Assembly (NCBI GenBank): GCA_039184865.1
Contig: JBCDAV010000012.1
Span: 86,722-150,721 of the forward strand
Origin: Thermohalobaculum sp039184865
GTDB taxonomy: Bacteria; Pseudomonadota; Alphaproteobacteria; Rhodobacterales; Rhodobacteraceae
Length of the DNA: 64,000 nt
Direction: 5' to 3'
The first letter of the stretch is position 1. Each line of letters starts with the position of its first letter. This document shows, in pieces, positions 9,712-17,540 of this stretch. A program made the translations under genes and the position numbers. A model generated the notes under the pieces. It was given only the letters and a program-made list of their open reading frames with translations. It searched no databases and had not been told where the DNA came from.

Positions 9712-10911
9712 ATGCGTGCAGTCTTTTGGCGCTTTTGGGATGTGTGTTTGCGATTGGTCGGGCTGCTCGCCCTGATCTGCGCCGCAGGCTGGTGGCTTTT
9801 GCTGACGCGACAGGCGCGGACTGATCCTCCTGCCGCCGCTGAGTCGATCTTCACTGCTCGGTTTTTCGTCGTGTGGCTCCTGTTGTTGGTTGGAGTTTGC
9901 TTGCTGGTGCCGTGGATATCCCGCAGGCTCCTGAGCGCGCGGTTCGCGGGTCTCGGCTGGGTATGTCGACGGCTCGTTTTGATTGTGGTTGCCGGTATGC
10001 TGTTCTTCACGGCGGTGAGTGTCGCCGGGAAATTCGGAGCCTTTTCTGCCGGAGCGCCAGAACGGATATTCGGTTTCTTCAGTCAAACTCTCTTGGTTGC
10101 AGCAGTTTGCGTCATCCTTTTCGCAGTTGCGGCCCGGATCTCCGACAAACGTCGGCCCTTGCAAGAAGACCGTTTTCCCGAGCTTGAGGGAGAACACGTT
10201 CGATACGGCGAAGCGTTGGCCGGTTCGTCCGATTTTCACTCTTCTCGCGGTGCTGCGGGTTCGACCAGCGACGACTGGAGGGCGCGCGTCATGGCCCGGC
10301 ACATTGACTCCAGCGCCGCTGCACGGACCGCGGCCCGGCACGAAGCGTCGCGTCTGCGCACGTCAGATTTCTGGAACCCGTCGCTTGTCTTATTCACGTG
10401 CTTGGCAATCCTGTCCGGCACTGGTTTGTACGGTGCCCATGCACAGTTCCTGCCCGATGCCGAGCACATGCGTTTCTCGCTCTCGATCCAGACGCAACTC
10501 ATCGCTGCCCTGTCGTTCATCACTGCGATCGTGTTCGCAGCGTGGCCGGCGAAAGGGAGTATGTTCGGATCGTTCGGTCAGTTCTTCGCCGGCCTGTGCT
10601 TTGGAGGCATGTTTTCGGCGTTCATCGCTCTCGCGGCAGTGCCGCACGGTTTGCCCGGCCTTCACAGTCTGTGGACGAGGGGGACTGACGTAGCGATCCG
10701 TGTGGAGGTTGTCGATCTTGGCCGCAAGATCGTACGCCGGGGCTGCAATTACACTGTGTACGTTGCCGGGACGGGCGAATTCGACAGCGGCAAGCGAAAG
10801 CTCTGCGGTGTGCCGGAGGCCATCTGGGAACGCCTTGTGCCGGGCCAGTCCCTTATCCTCGAAGGCCATCGTACAGCCTATGGAATGCGCTACGAGCGTT
10901 TCAGGCTTTAA
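9712..10911 (+). CDS. Hypothetical multi-pass membrane protein
   Basis: This 399-residue product has transmembrane helices near residues 12-32, 48-66, 84-106 and 124-142. A soluble, charged loop follows, then three or four more helices at about 225-320, and a C-terminal extramembrane domain of about 70 residues containing three cysteines (RGCNYTV, KLCGV). I cannot assign a family. The start ATG at 9712 has only a weak ribosome binding site. GC content lies between the AT-rich gene before it and the typical genes after it, so it may belong to the same acquired block between the dddP copies. Confidence 0.6.
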   Translation: MRAVFWRFWDVCLRLVGLLALICAAGWWLLLTRQARTDPPAAAESIFTARFFVVWLLLLVGVCLLVPWISRRLLSARFAGLGWVCRRLVLIVVAGMLFFTAVSVAGKFGAFSAGAPERIFGFFSQTLLVAAVCVILFAVAARISDKRRPLQEDRFPELEGEHVRYGEALAGSSDFHSSRGAAGSTSDDWRARVMARHIDSSAAARTAARHEASRLRTSDFWNPSLVLFTCLAILSGTGLYGAHAQFLPDAEHMRFSLSIQTQLIAALSFITAIVFAAWPAKGSMFGSFGQFFAGLCFGGMFSAFIALAAVPHGLPGLHSLWTRGTDVAIRVEVVDLGRKIVRRGCNYTVYVAGTGEFDSGKRKLCGVPEAIWERLVPGQSLILEGHRTAYGMRYERFRL

Positions 10912-11235
10912 GCAGCAGAACTGAACGATCCGTCGGTCACGCTCGCTGCCTTACGGGTTTGAGCCAAGTGTCGCCTTTTCCTTCGCAAGTCTGACGGTCC
11001 GGCTCGAGCTGCGGGATGTGCTTTGAAGTCAGTCAGGATCGAACGCCGAGGCACCTGTGTGGTCAGAGCTGAGTGCGCCGGTCAGCGGCGAACGCGCCTT
11101 GCGCGAAAAGCGTCCATCTCACAACTGCACACGAAATGTTTCAAAATCTGGCCATGCGGTGAACCGGTGTGATTTGCGGCAGGCCACGGCAATTCCCACG
11201 TCCGATTCCAGAAAAGACGAGCCTGGGGAAAACAC
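10912..11235. other. Intergenic stretch with no recognised feature
   Basis: These 324 bases carry no convincing gene, terminator or RNA. A 60-codon plus-strand frame at 11057-11239 lacks a ribosome binding site and a recognisable sequence and is not called. The rhodanese promoter should be here. Confidence 0.4.
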
Positions 11236-11685
11236 ATGAATGAACATCTCTCAGCCATTGTAGACGAGACGACGCCGGAAGACGCGTGGAACGCGCTGGC
11301 GATCGACGAGAACGCGGTGCTTGTGGACGTCCGCTCGCGGCCGGAATGGTCCTTTTCCGGGATGCCGGACCTGTCGGAGATCGGCCGCGATGTCTGGGCC
11401 GTCGAATGGCTGACCTGGCCGGACATGACGCAGAACCTTGGCTTCCTGACGGATCTCGATGCGCAGATGGGCGATCAGGTGCCGAGCAGGATGTTCTTCA
11501 TGTGCCGGGCCGGACCGCGCTCGCTCGCCGCTGCGCGCGCCACGGCGAAACAGCTTCATTCGCGCGGCATCAACGTGCACATCACGAACGTCGCCGAGGG
11601 CTTCGAAGGTGCCCAGAACGACAGCGGGCAGCGCGGCCAGCTCAGCGGCTGGAAGGCGGCTGGCCTCCCCTGGCGGCAGAGTTGA
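11236..11685 (+). CDS. Rhodanese-like domain protein
   Basis: This single-domain protein of 149 residues has the rhodanese fold signature: LVDVRSRPEWSFSG at residues 29-42 and the active-site loop FMCRAGPRS with Cys90. The family transfers sulfane sulfur through a cysteine persulfide, usually to thiophilic acceptors. An insertion after the first strand (WLTWPDMTQNLGF) is seen in several alphaproteobacterial members. The ATG at 11236 is preceded by GGGGAAA. It lies between two DMSP lyase genes, and a role in handling sulfur released by organosulfur degradation is conceivable but rests on position only. The specific sulfur acceptor is unknown. Confidence 0.88.
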   Translation: MNEHLSAIVDETTPEDAWNALAIDENAVLVDVRSRPEWSFSGMPDLSEIGRDVWAVEWLTWPDMTQNLGFLTDLDAQMGDQVPSRMFFMCRAGPRSLAAARATAKQLHSRGINVHITNVAEGFEGAQNDSGQRGQLSGWKAAGLPWRQS

Positions 11686-11698
11686 CGCGGTCCTGACA

Positions 11699-12283
11699 CT
11701 ACCACCAGGACGGCCGGGAGTACGTCACCGTCTGTGCAACTCCCGGCGCACCCGCAGCGATTTGTGCGAGGATCGTGGAGACCGAGGTCCGCTCGACCGG
11801 CGTGTTGGCGCGCAGCCCGGTCGGGTCAAGCCCCCACACGCTGTAGACCTCGTTCGGCTGCTGTTCGCTCACACCCGTGGCGATGCACACATGACCGACG
11901 CCGTTGAACATGACGATGTCGCCCTTGCGCAGCGCGTTCGTTGTCGGATCGTTCAGCGTCTTTGTCGAATTGAACCAGCTTGAACTCGTGATCGTCGATA
12001 TGATCGATGCGGCGGCGCCATGCCCGACCGAGTCGAACGCATGCACTTTGTCCCAGAGGTCATCTGCCGACCAGACCCCCGAGTGATAGGCGCCCCAGAA
12101 CGGAAGTTCGTAACACACCATGCTGAGATTGGTCGCCATCTGCGGCGGCGGTGTGGTGCCCTTTGCGTTGTTACGTTTCCACTGCACGAGAGAGGATGCA
12201 GGCTGGTGGTTGGTCCAGGTCACCTCTTGTCCGCCGGCCACCCAGGCGCCAATACGGGTAATCACACGATCAGAATTGCTCAT
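11699..12283 (-). CDS. Probable NlpC/P60- or CHAP-like cysteine hydrolase
   Basis: The 194-residue protein shows the order expected of papain-like amidases: a Cys near the start of a helix (NLSMVCYELPFWGAY, Cys57), then GDIVMFNGVGHVCIATG with His131 followed by a beta strand. It has no signal peptide, so it may act inside the cell or be exported by another route. Such enzymes cut peptide or amide bonds, often in peptidoglycan or as effectors. The family cannot be fixed from motifs alone, and the third catalytic residue is not clear. It converges on the rhodanese gene, with 13 bases between the ends. Confidence 0.55.
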   Translation of the reverse strand: MSNSDRVITRIGAWVAGGQEVTWTNHQPASSLVQWKRNNAKGTTPPPQMATNLSMVCYELPFWGAYHSGVWSADDLWDKVHAFDSVGHGAAASIISTITSSSWFNSTKTLNDPTTNALRKGDIVMFNGVGHVCIATGVSEQQPNEVYSVWGLDPTGLRANTPVERTSVSTILAQIAAGAPGVAQTVTYSRPSWW

Positions 12284-12537
12284 CTGTCTTCCTCGAAAAG
12301 ATTGCCCAATGTACCGAATTTACGGCGCTGGGGCTGGCGTTTCAAACTCGGATCGTCAGCCGGGCACGTGTTGTACGAGGATCCGCGCTGCAAGGCAGAA
12401 TGCCTGCCGATGCAGGTTGCCGGGATCAGGCGTCGCTACCAGCATTGCGAACAATCTCCGGAAACCGACCGCGAGACGACGAATTCGGACCAGACACTGC
12501 TTGTGTTTCAAAGAAGTCTCCGGGTTGGAGGCCAGTG

Positions 12538-13875
12538 ATGAACCAGCATTTTTCCGACACCCGCAAGATCGATCCGAGCCGCGCCGACCGTGTCCGCCCC
12601 GACGGCACACCCGACAATGACGACCGCGCCGAGATCGGGCCGACGCCGCTGGCCTTTGCCGAATGGGCGGATGCCGGGATCCTGCCGCCGAACCTCAACC
12701 GCATGCGCCATGACCGCCATGCCCGGCTGGTCAAGGGCATCAACGATCGCGGCTACGGCGGCGCGCTGTTCTTCGATCCGCTGAACATCCGTTTCGCGAC
12801 CGACTCGACCAACATGCAGCTGTGGAACGCGCACAACCCGTTCCGGGCCTGCTTCGTCGGCGCAGACGGCTACATGGTGATCTTCGAGTACAAGGGATCT
12901 TTCCGCTTTCTCTCCGGCTTCAACCCGCTGGTCCGCGAGGTCCGCGAGGGCGCGGCGATGTTCTATTTCTCGAACGGCGACCGCATCGAACACGATGCCG
13001 GCAACTTCGCCGGCGAGCTGGCCGATCTGATGGCCGAACACTCGCCGAACCGGCGCATCGCCATCGACAAGATCATGGTGCCGGGCTACCGCGCACTGAC
13101 CGAGGCGGGCTTCACCGTGGAGGAAGGCGAGGAACTGGCCGAGAAGGTTCGCTCGATCAAGGGCCCGGACGAGATCGCGGCGATGCGCTGCTGCATGCAT
13201 GCCTGCGAGGCGTCGGTCGCCGAGATGGAGCAGGCCGCCCGCGCCAATGCCGGGCAGGGCATGACCGAGGATGACGTCTGGGCGGTCCTGCACGCCGAGA
13301 ACATCCGGCGCGGCGGCGAATGGATCGAGACGCGCCTGCTCGCCTCGGGTCCGCGCACCAACCCGTGGTTTCAGGAGTGCGGACCAAGGGTGCTGAAGAA
13401 CAACGAGATCCTCGCCTTCGATACCGACCTGATCGGCTGCTACGGCATGTGCTCGGACATCTCGCGGACCTGGTGGATTGGCGAGGATGAGCCGCCTGCA
13501 GAGATGAAGCGCCAGTTCCAGATCGGCGTGGAGCACATCCAGACGAACATGGAGCTGCTGAAGCCTGGTGTTTCGTTTAGGGAGCTGACCTTCGGCGGCC
13601 ACCTGCTGGCCCCGGAATTCGTCGACAGCCGCTATGGCTGCAAGATGCACGGTGTCGGGCTCTGCGATGAGTGGCCACTGATCGCCTATCCGGAAGACTG
13701 GCGCGAGGGCTCGTTCGACTACGAACTGCAGCCCGGCATGATGCTCTGCGTCGAGGTGGTCATCGCCCACAAGGGCGGCGACTTCTCGATCAAGCTGGAG
13801 GATCAGGTTCTGATCACCGAAGACGGGTACGAGAACCTGACGACGTATCCGTTCGATCCGCGCCTGATGGACTGA
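12538..13875 (+). CDS. dddP: DMSP lyase DddP, copy 2
   Basis: The 445-residue M24-family DMSP lyase matches the residue numbering published for Ruegeria DddP exactly: Asp295, Asp297, Asp307, His371, Glu406 and Glu421 as metal ligands, and Asp377 as catalytic base. It begins MNQHFSDTRKIDPSR, the N-terminus I recall for roseobacter DddP. GGAGG at 12527-12531 fixes the ATG at 12538. This copy looks closer to characterised DddP than copy 1, so it is probably the canonical enzyme, producing dimethyl sulfide and acrylate in the cytoplasm. The gene is followed by a strong palindrome before the convergent glycosyltransferase gene. Confidence 0.95.
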   Translation: MNQHFSDTRKIDPSRADRVRPDGTPDNDDRAEIGPTPLAFAEWADAGILPPNLNRMRHDRHARLVKGINDRGYGGALFFDPLNIRFATDSTNMQLWNAHNPFRACFVGADGYMVIFEYKGSFRFLSGFNPLVREVREGAAMFYFSNGDRIEHDAGNFAGELADLMAEHSPNRRIAIDKIMVPGYRALTEAGFTVEEGEELAEKVRSIKGPDEIAAMRCCMHACEASVAEMEQAARANAGQGMTEDDVWAVLHAENIRRGGEWIETRLLASGPRTNPWFQECGPRVLKNNEILAFDTDLIGCYGMCSDISRTWWIGEDEPPAEMKRQFQIGVEHIQTNMELLKPGVSFRELTFGGHLLAPEFVDSRYGCKMHGVGLCDEWPLIAYPEDWREGSFDYELQPGMMLCVEVVIAHKGGDFSIKLEDQVLITEDGYENLTTYPFDPRLMD

Positions 13876-13938
13876 GGCTGGGGATTTCGCCCGCTCGCGC
13901 CGCGCCCTTCGGGCGCAACGCTCGAGATGCGACCAGGC

Positions 13939-13996
13939 CCGCCACCACCCCCGCCTCCTCCAACGCACTGCGTGCGTTCGAGGAGCGTGGTGGCGG
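13939..13996. terminator. Long palindrome between convergent genes, likely bidirectional terminator
   Basis: The outer arms are CCGCCACCAC at 13939-13948 and GTGGTGGCGG at 13987-13996. The inner arms at 13955-13968 and 13972-13985 (CTCCTCCAACGCAC and its near-perfect complement) enclose a three-base loop. The stem of about 24 pairs would terminate transcription from dddP on one side and the glycosyltransferase on the other. There is no T-run, so a mobile palindromic repeat is an alternative. Confidence 0.6.
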
Positions 13997-15673
13997 TCAG
14001 CCTGAGCAGGGTTCCCAGCGCAGATCGTCCTGCGTCACCAGGTCGGCGGTTTCGAACTTGCCGCGGTTGTAGTTGAAGTAGGTCACCTGCCCGCGCACCA
14101 CGACGTCCGGGAACTCGTCGCCGAGGATATCGCGCCAGCGGCTCTCGATCAGCACCATCGCGCCGGGATCGTGGCGCAGTGCGGGGACCGCAGTGCTCGG
14201 TCCGGTGATGTCGGTGTCGGTCCCGTTCAGAAATATCAGGCTCGGCTCGCGGTAGCCGATCGAATGCAACGGGCCGGACGCACAGGGCTGGAATTGCCGC
14301 GTCAGCGCTGCAATCCGGGGGCTCGCGAAGGCCGTGGTCAGCGACGGCAGACCGAACTGCAGTACGGCGGGATAGAGCGCGACGGCAGCGATCAGGCTGG
14401 CGCAGACCTGCGCCGTCACCCGGTGGTCAAGCGCTGCGCGGGCCGCTTGCCAGGCAGCCCAGCCGCCAATGGCGATCAGCGGCAGGACCGGCCAGACGAC
14501 CGTTTGCTGCAGGATCGCCGGCAGGACAAGGAGCGCGCCGATCAGCAGGACGACCGGCAGCAGCGTCAACACGGCACTGACCCGGCGCATCCAGATCGGA
14601 GCCTCGCCCCGTCTTTCCGAAATCACCCACGCGGCGACGGCGATCGCGAGCGCCGGATAAAGCGGCAGCACGTAGTGTGGCAGCTTGGTGGGGATCACCT
14701 CGAGGATGATCCAGAACGGGATGACCCAGCCCGCGAGCAGGCGCAGCCAGGGCTGCCGCCGCGCGGCCCACAACCCGGCAGCGGCCGCAGGCAGGAGTGC
14801 GGCCCAGGGCCAGAACGTCAGCCACACGAGCGCGCTATAGAGCCCGGGCGGCCCCCAGTGCTTTTCCTGCCCGCTGGTCAGTTTCGCGCCCATGTCGCGA
14901 CCGAGCGACTCGGCGAAGAAGGCACCGTCCGAGATGATCCAGATCGCGACCAGCCAAGGCGCAACGAGGACGGTTGTGAGCGCGAGCCCGGCGAGCGGCC
15001 TGAATCGCCCGAAGGCTGGTGGCGCGCGCGTCGCAATCCAAAGCCAGACGAAGGCAAGGACAGCAATCGCCGGAACGATTGGTCCCTTCAGCAGGATGCC
15101 GATGGCAATCCCGAGCCAGAAGATCAGGGCGCCCCCCCAGCCTGCTTGGCCGAGCATCAGATGCGCCATGCCGCCCAGGACCGCGATTGCACTGGCCATA
15201 AGGGCAGCGTCGGTCTTGGCGATGTTCGCCTCTCCGGCCAGCAACAGACAGGTCGCCAGCATCAGACCGGCAAGGACGGCTCCGCGCTCGCCCATCATCG
15301 GACGCGCCGCCCAGACGGTCAGCAGCGCCGCGAGCAAGGCCGCTACCGCCGACGGGATGCGGTATGCCCATATGCCCGCGTCGACACCGCCGCCGAGCAC
15401 CTGCGCCGACGCCGCCTGCAGCCAGTAGATACCGACGGGCTTTTTCCAGCGCGGCTCGTCCTGGAAGCGGATATCGATCAGATCGCCGGTCTCGAGCATC
15501 TGTTTCGAGGCCTGGGCGAAGCGGGCCTCGTCGCGGTCGGTCACCGGCATGGCCGAAAGCCCCGGCAGGACCACCGCAAGCGTGACGAGCAGAACCAGAA
15601 GAGAGGCGCGCCAGCGCGATGCCGATGCCCAGTCGAGCGTCAGACGAAAGCCAGTCTCGAGCCGGTCAAGCAT
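13997..15673 (-). CDS. ArnT/PMT-like membrane glycosyltransferase (GT39/GT83 type)
   Basis: The 558-residue product is a polytopic membrane enzyme with about 11 helices. After the first helix comes the conserved periplasmic acidic loop TDRDEARFAQASKQMLETGD, which carries the catalytic Asp-Glu, and then PRWKKPVGIYWLQ, corresponding to the KPP-Y-WL motif of ArnT and PMT enzymes. These transfer a sugar from undecaprenyl or polyprenyl phosphate to a lipid or protein acceptor on the periplasmic side. Sugar and acceptor are not readable here. The C-terminal soluble part (LTRQFQPCASGPLHSIGYREPSL...) is typical of ArnT-like proteins. It lies 29 bases downstream of secG on the same strand, probably in one transcript. 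Confidence 0.87.
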   Translation of the reverse strand: MLDRLETGFRLTLDWASASRWRASLLVLLVTLAVVLPGLSAMPVTDRDEARFAQASKQMLETGDLIDIRFQDEPRWKKPVGIYWLQAASAQVLGGGVDAGIWAYRIPSAVAALLAALLTVWAARPMMGERGAVLAGLMLATCLLLAGEANIAKTDAALMASAIAVLGGMAHLMLGQAGWGGALIFWLGIAIGILLKGPIVPAIAVLAFVWLWIATRAPPAFGRFRPLAGLALTTVLVAPWLVAIWIISDGAFFAESLGRDMGAKLTSGQEKHWGPPGLYSALVWLTFWPWAALLPAAAAGLWAARRQPWLRLLAGWVIPFWIILEVIPTKLPHYVLPLYPALAIAVAAWVISERRGEAPIWMRRVSAVLTLLPVVLLIGALLVLPAILQQTVVWPVLPLIAIGGWAAWQAARAALDHRVTAQVCASLIAAVALYPAVLQFGLPSLTTAFASPRIAALTRQFQPCASGPLHSIGYREPSLIFLNGTDTDITGPSTAVPALRHDPGAMVLIESRWRDILGDEFPDVVVRGQVTYFNYNRGKFETADLVTQDDLRWEPCSG

Positions 15674-15702
15674 GCGGTGAGCGCGTCCGCACGCTGGCGG
15701 TA

Positions 15703-16056
15703 TCAGTTGCCGCTTGGTGCCGCCGGGAGCGGGATCTCTCCGTCATCGCCCGTCGGTGCGGGAAGCTCCGGAAGCGGGATGGCGCCACCCTCGAGCGATG
15801 CCGGTGCGCCATCGAAGACCGAACCCGTGCCCTCGCCACGGCCCGCGACGATGGCGAGCATGATCGACGTGCAGATGAACCCGACTGCCAGCAACCAAGT
15901 GACCTTGCTGAGTGCCGTCGCAGCACCGCGCTGCGAAACCATCCCGCCACCGCCGCCGCCGATCCCCAGCGCACCGCCTTCCGAGCGTTGCAGAAGAACG
16001 ACGACGATCAGGAAGACCGCAATGATGAGATGAACGATCAGCAGAACGTTTTCCAT
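15703..16056 (-). CDS. secG: SecG, preprotein translocase subunit
   Basis: The product has 117 residues with two transmembrane helices: ENVLLIVHLIIAVFLIVVVLLQ, and a second around residues 52-72. The signature between them is QRSEGGALGIGGGGGGM followed by SQRGAATALSK. The proline- and glycine-rich C-terminal tail is typical of alphaproteobacterial SecG. It assists SecYE in protein export across the inner membrane. ATG at 16056 (MENVLL) is preferred over an ATG nine codons upstream (16083), because SecG proteins begin directly at the first helix. Confidence 0.95.
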   Translation of the reverse strand: MENVLLIVHLIIAVFLIVVVLLQRSEGGALGIGGGGGGMVSQRGAATALSKVTWLLAVGFICTSIMLAIVAGRGEGTGSVFDGAPASLEGGAIPLPELPAPTGDDGEIPLPAAPSGN

Positions 16057-16598
16057 GGGAACCCAGTCAGATGTCCGGAACAAGCGGCGCTTCTATACGG
16101 GTGGATTTGGGTTGTCGAGCCGCAATCACAAGGGTGGGATGGAGCGGCGAAGCGCCCGAAAGGGGCGATGTGCAGGGCTAAACGGGATCGATGGGATGAA
16201 CCAGAGCGCATAGTTGGGAGAGTTCCTTGGGCCTGACGGCACGACAATAGGCCGGGTCGGCCAAGCGCGCGATCTGTATCGTGTTTGCGTTGACCTCGCT
16301 CCTGATGCGGGTTGCTCGGCACCTTGGCTCAACATATTGGATCAAGATTCGGGCACTTGCCTCACACATCATTCTTCACGCTCGCCGGAGATTTCTCGCC
16401 TATTTTTGCGCATTGACGCCCGGTTCGCCGCTGCGATGGTGGATTGCCTGGCCCGCACCGGTCGGAGCGGTCGGTCATCTTATGTTTGTGGAAAACGCTA
16501 CGCTATCGCCAAGCGGGAGAGGCACTCCGCGCCGGTTGTGGGTGCTCATAACCCTGTCGAGCGACTGTCTGGCTGGAAAGCACTGACGGCGAATTGCG
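16057..16598. other. Intergenic stretch upstream of secG, no gene recognised
   Basis: These 542 bases hold the secG promoter region and otherwise nothing I can support. A 101-codon plus-strand frame at 16281-16586 has no ribosome binding site or family resemblance. GGTGCTCATAACCC near 16537 superficially recalls a CAT-anticodon loop, but no cloverleaf forms around it. The stretch is somewhat poorer in GC than its surroundings. Confidence 0.4.
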
Positions 16599-17540
16599 CT
16601 ACTGCATCTGTTGCTGCATCTGCCGGATCGTCGCCGGGCCGGACGGCACTGGACCGTCGGCCTCGGGTGCGGCCACCACATCGACGCCGACCGACAAAAG
16701 CTGCCGCCCGGCCCCTACGACGATCCCCGAAACCGGTGCTACGTCCGTGTAATCGCGCCCTGTCGCCAGCGTCACATGGTCCGCGCCCGGCACGCAATTG
16801 TTCGTCGGATCGAAGTCGACCCAGCCGAACGCAGGATCCCAGACCGACACCCAGGCATGGCTGGCATCGGCCCCTTGCAGGCGCTCCTGCCCCTCGGGCG
16901 GGACGGTCCTGAGATAGCCCGAGATGTAGCGCGCCGGGATGCGCAGGCTGCGCATCGCTGCCAGCATGACATGGGCGAAGTCCTGACAGACGCCGCGCTT
17001 CAGTTCGAAGCTCTCGGTGGCCAGTGTTTCCGCGCCCGTGGCCTCGGTGTCATAGGCGAAATCGTGAAAGATCCGGCTCATCAGTTCCTGCGCCCCCGCG
17101 AGAATCGGACGTCCGGGCTGGAAGGTCTCGGAAACATAGGCCTCGATCGCGGGGTCGGGCGCCGACATGGTCGAGGGAAAAGCGTAGGGCGACAACTCGG
17201 CCACCGGCGTCGCTTCATCGAGCCCGAGTGCCGACGCGCGCGTTGCCTCCCAAGGGACCGACGCCTCGAAGATCAGCGCCGTGCGTTCGGCACGGTCGAT
17301 CCGGCTGGTCGCGATGATCTCGAGCTCATCGTGCGGGCGCGAAATCGTGGCGACATGCACCCGGTTGCCGAACATGTCGTCATGCGTGTCGATCGCTTCG
17401 GGCTCCGGCAGGATGTTCACGCTCGACAGAACCACGCGCTGACCAGGCACCGTCACCGGGCTGAGCCGCAGCAGGTGCTGCGAGAACGCCGCCGGATTGG
17501 CATAGCGGTAGTGCGTACGGTGTCGGACATCCAGCCTCAT
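16599..17540 (-). CDS. Transglutaminase-like cysteine peptidase family protein
   Basis: The 313-residue protein starts with the beta-rich N-terminal domain MRLDVRHRTHYRYANPA. The transglutaminase core follows: Cys185 (KRGVCQDFAHVM), His228 (GADASHAWVSVW) and Asp244 (VDFDPTNN) form the catalytic triad. Members of this bacterial group are thought to hydrolyse or form amide bonds in peptides. It is the last gene of the operon, and its ATG overlaps the stop of the ATP-grasp/alpha-E gene by four bases (17537-17540). The C-terminal MQQQMQ tail is low complexity. Confidence 0.93.
   Translation of the reverse strand: MRLDVRHRTHYRYANPAAFSQHLLRLSPVTVPGQRVVLSSVNILPEPEAIDTHDDMFGNRVHVATISRPHDELEIIATSRIDRAERTALIFEASVPWEATRASALGLDEATPVAELSPYAFPSTMSAPDPAIEAYVSETFQPGRPILAGAQELMSRIFHDFAYDTEATGAETLATESFELKRGVCQDFAHVMLAAMRSLRIPARYISGYLRTVPPEGQERLQGADASHAWVSVWDPAFGWVDFDPTNNCVPGADHVTLATGRDYTDVAPVSGIVVGAGRQLLSVGVDVVAAPEADGPVPSGPATIRQMQQQMQ

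Noticed and set aside
16500..16590. tRNA-Met-like anticodon region (GCTCATAACC)
   Set aside because: The anticodon stem does not pair properly and no acceptor, D or T arm can be formed around it.
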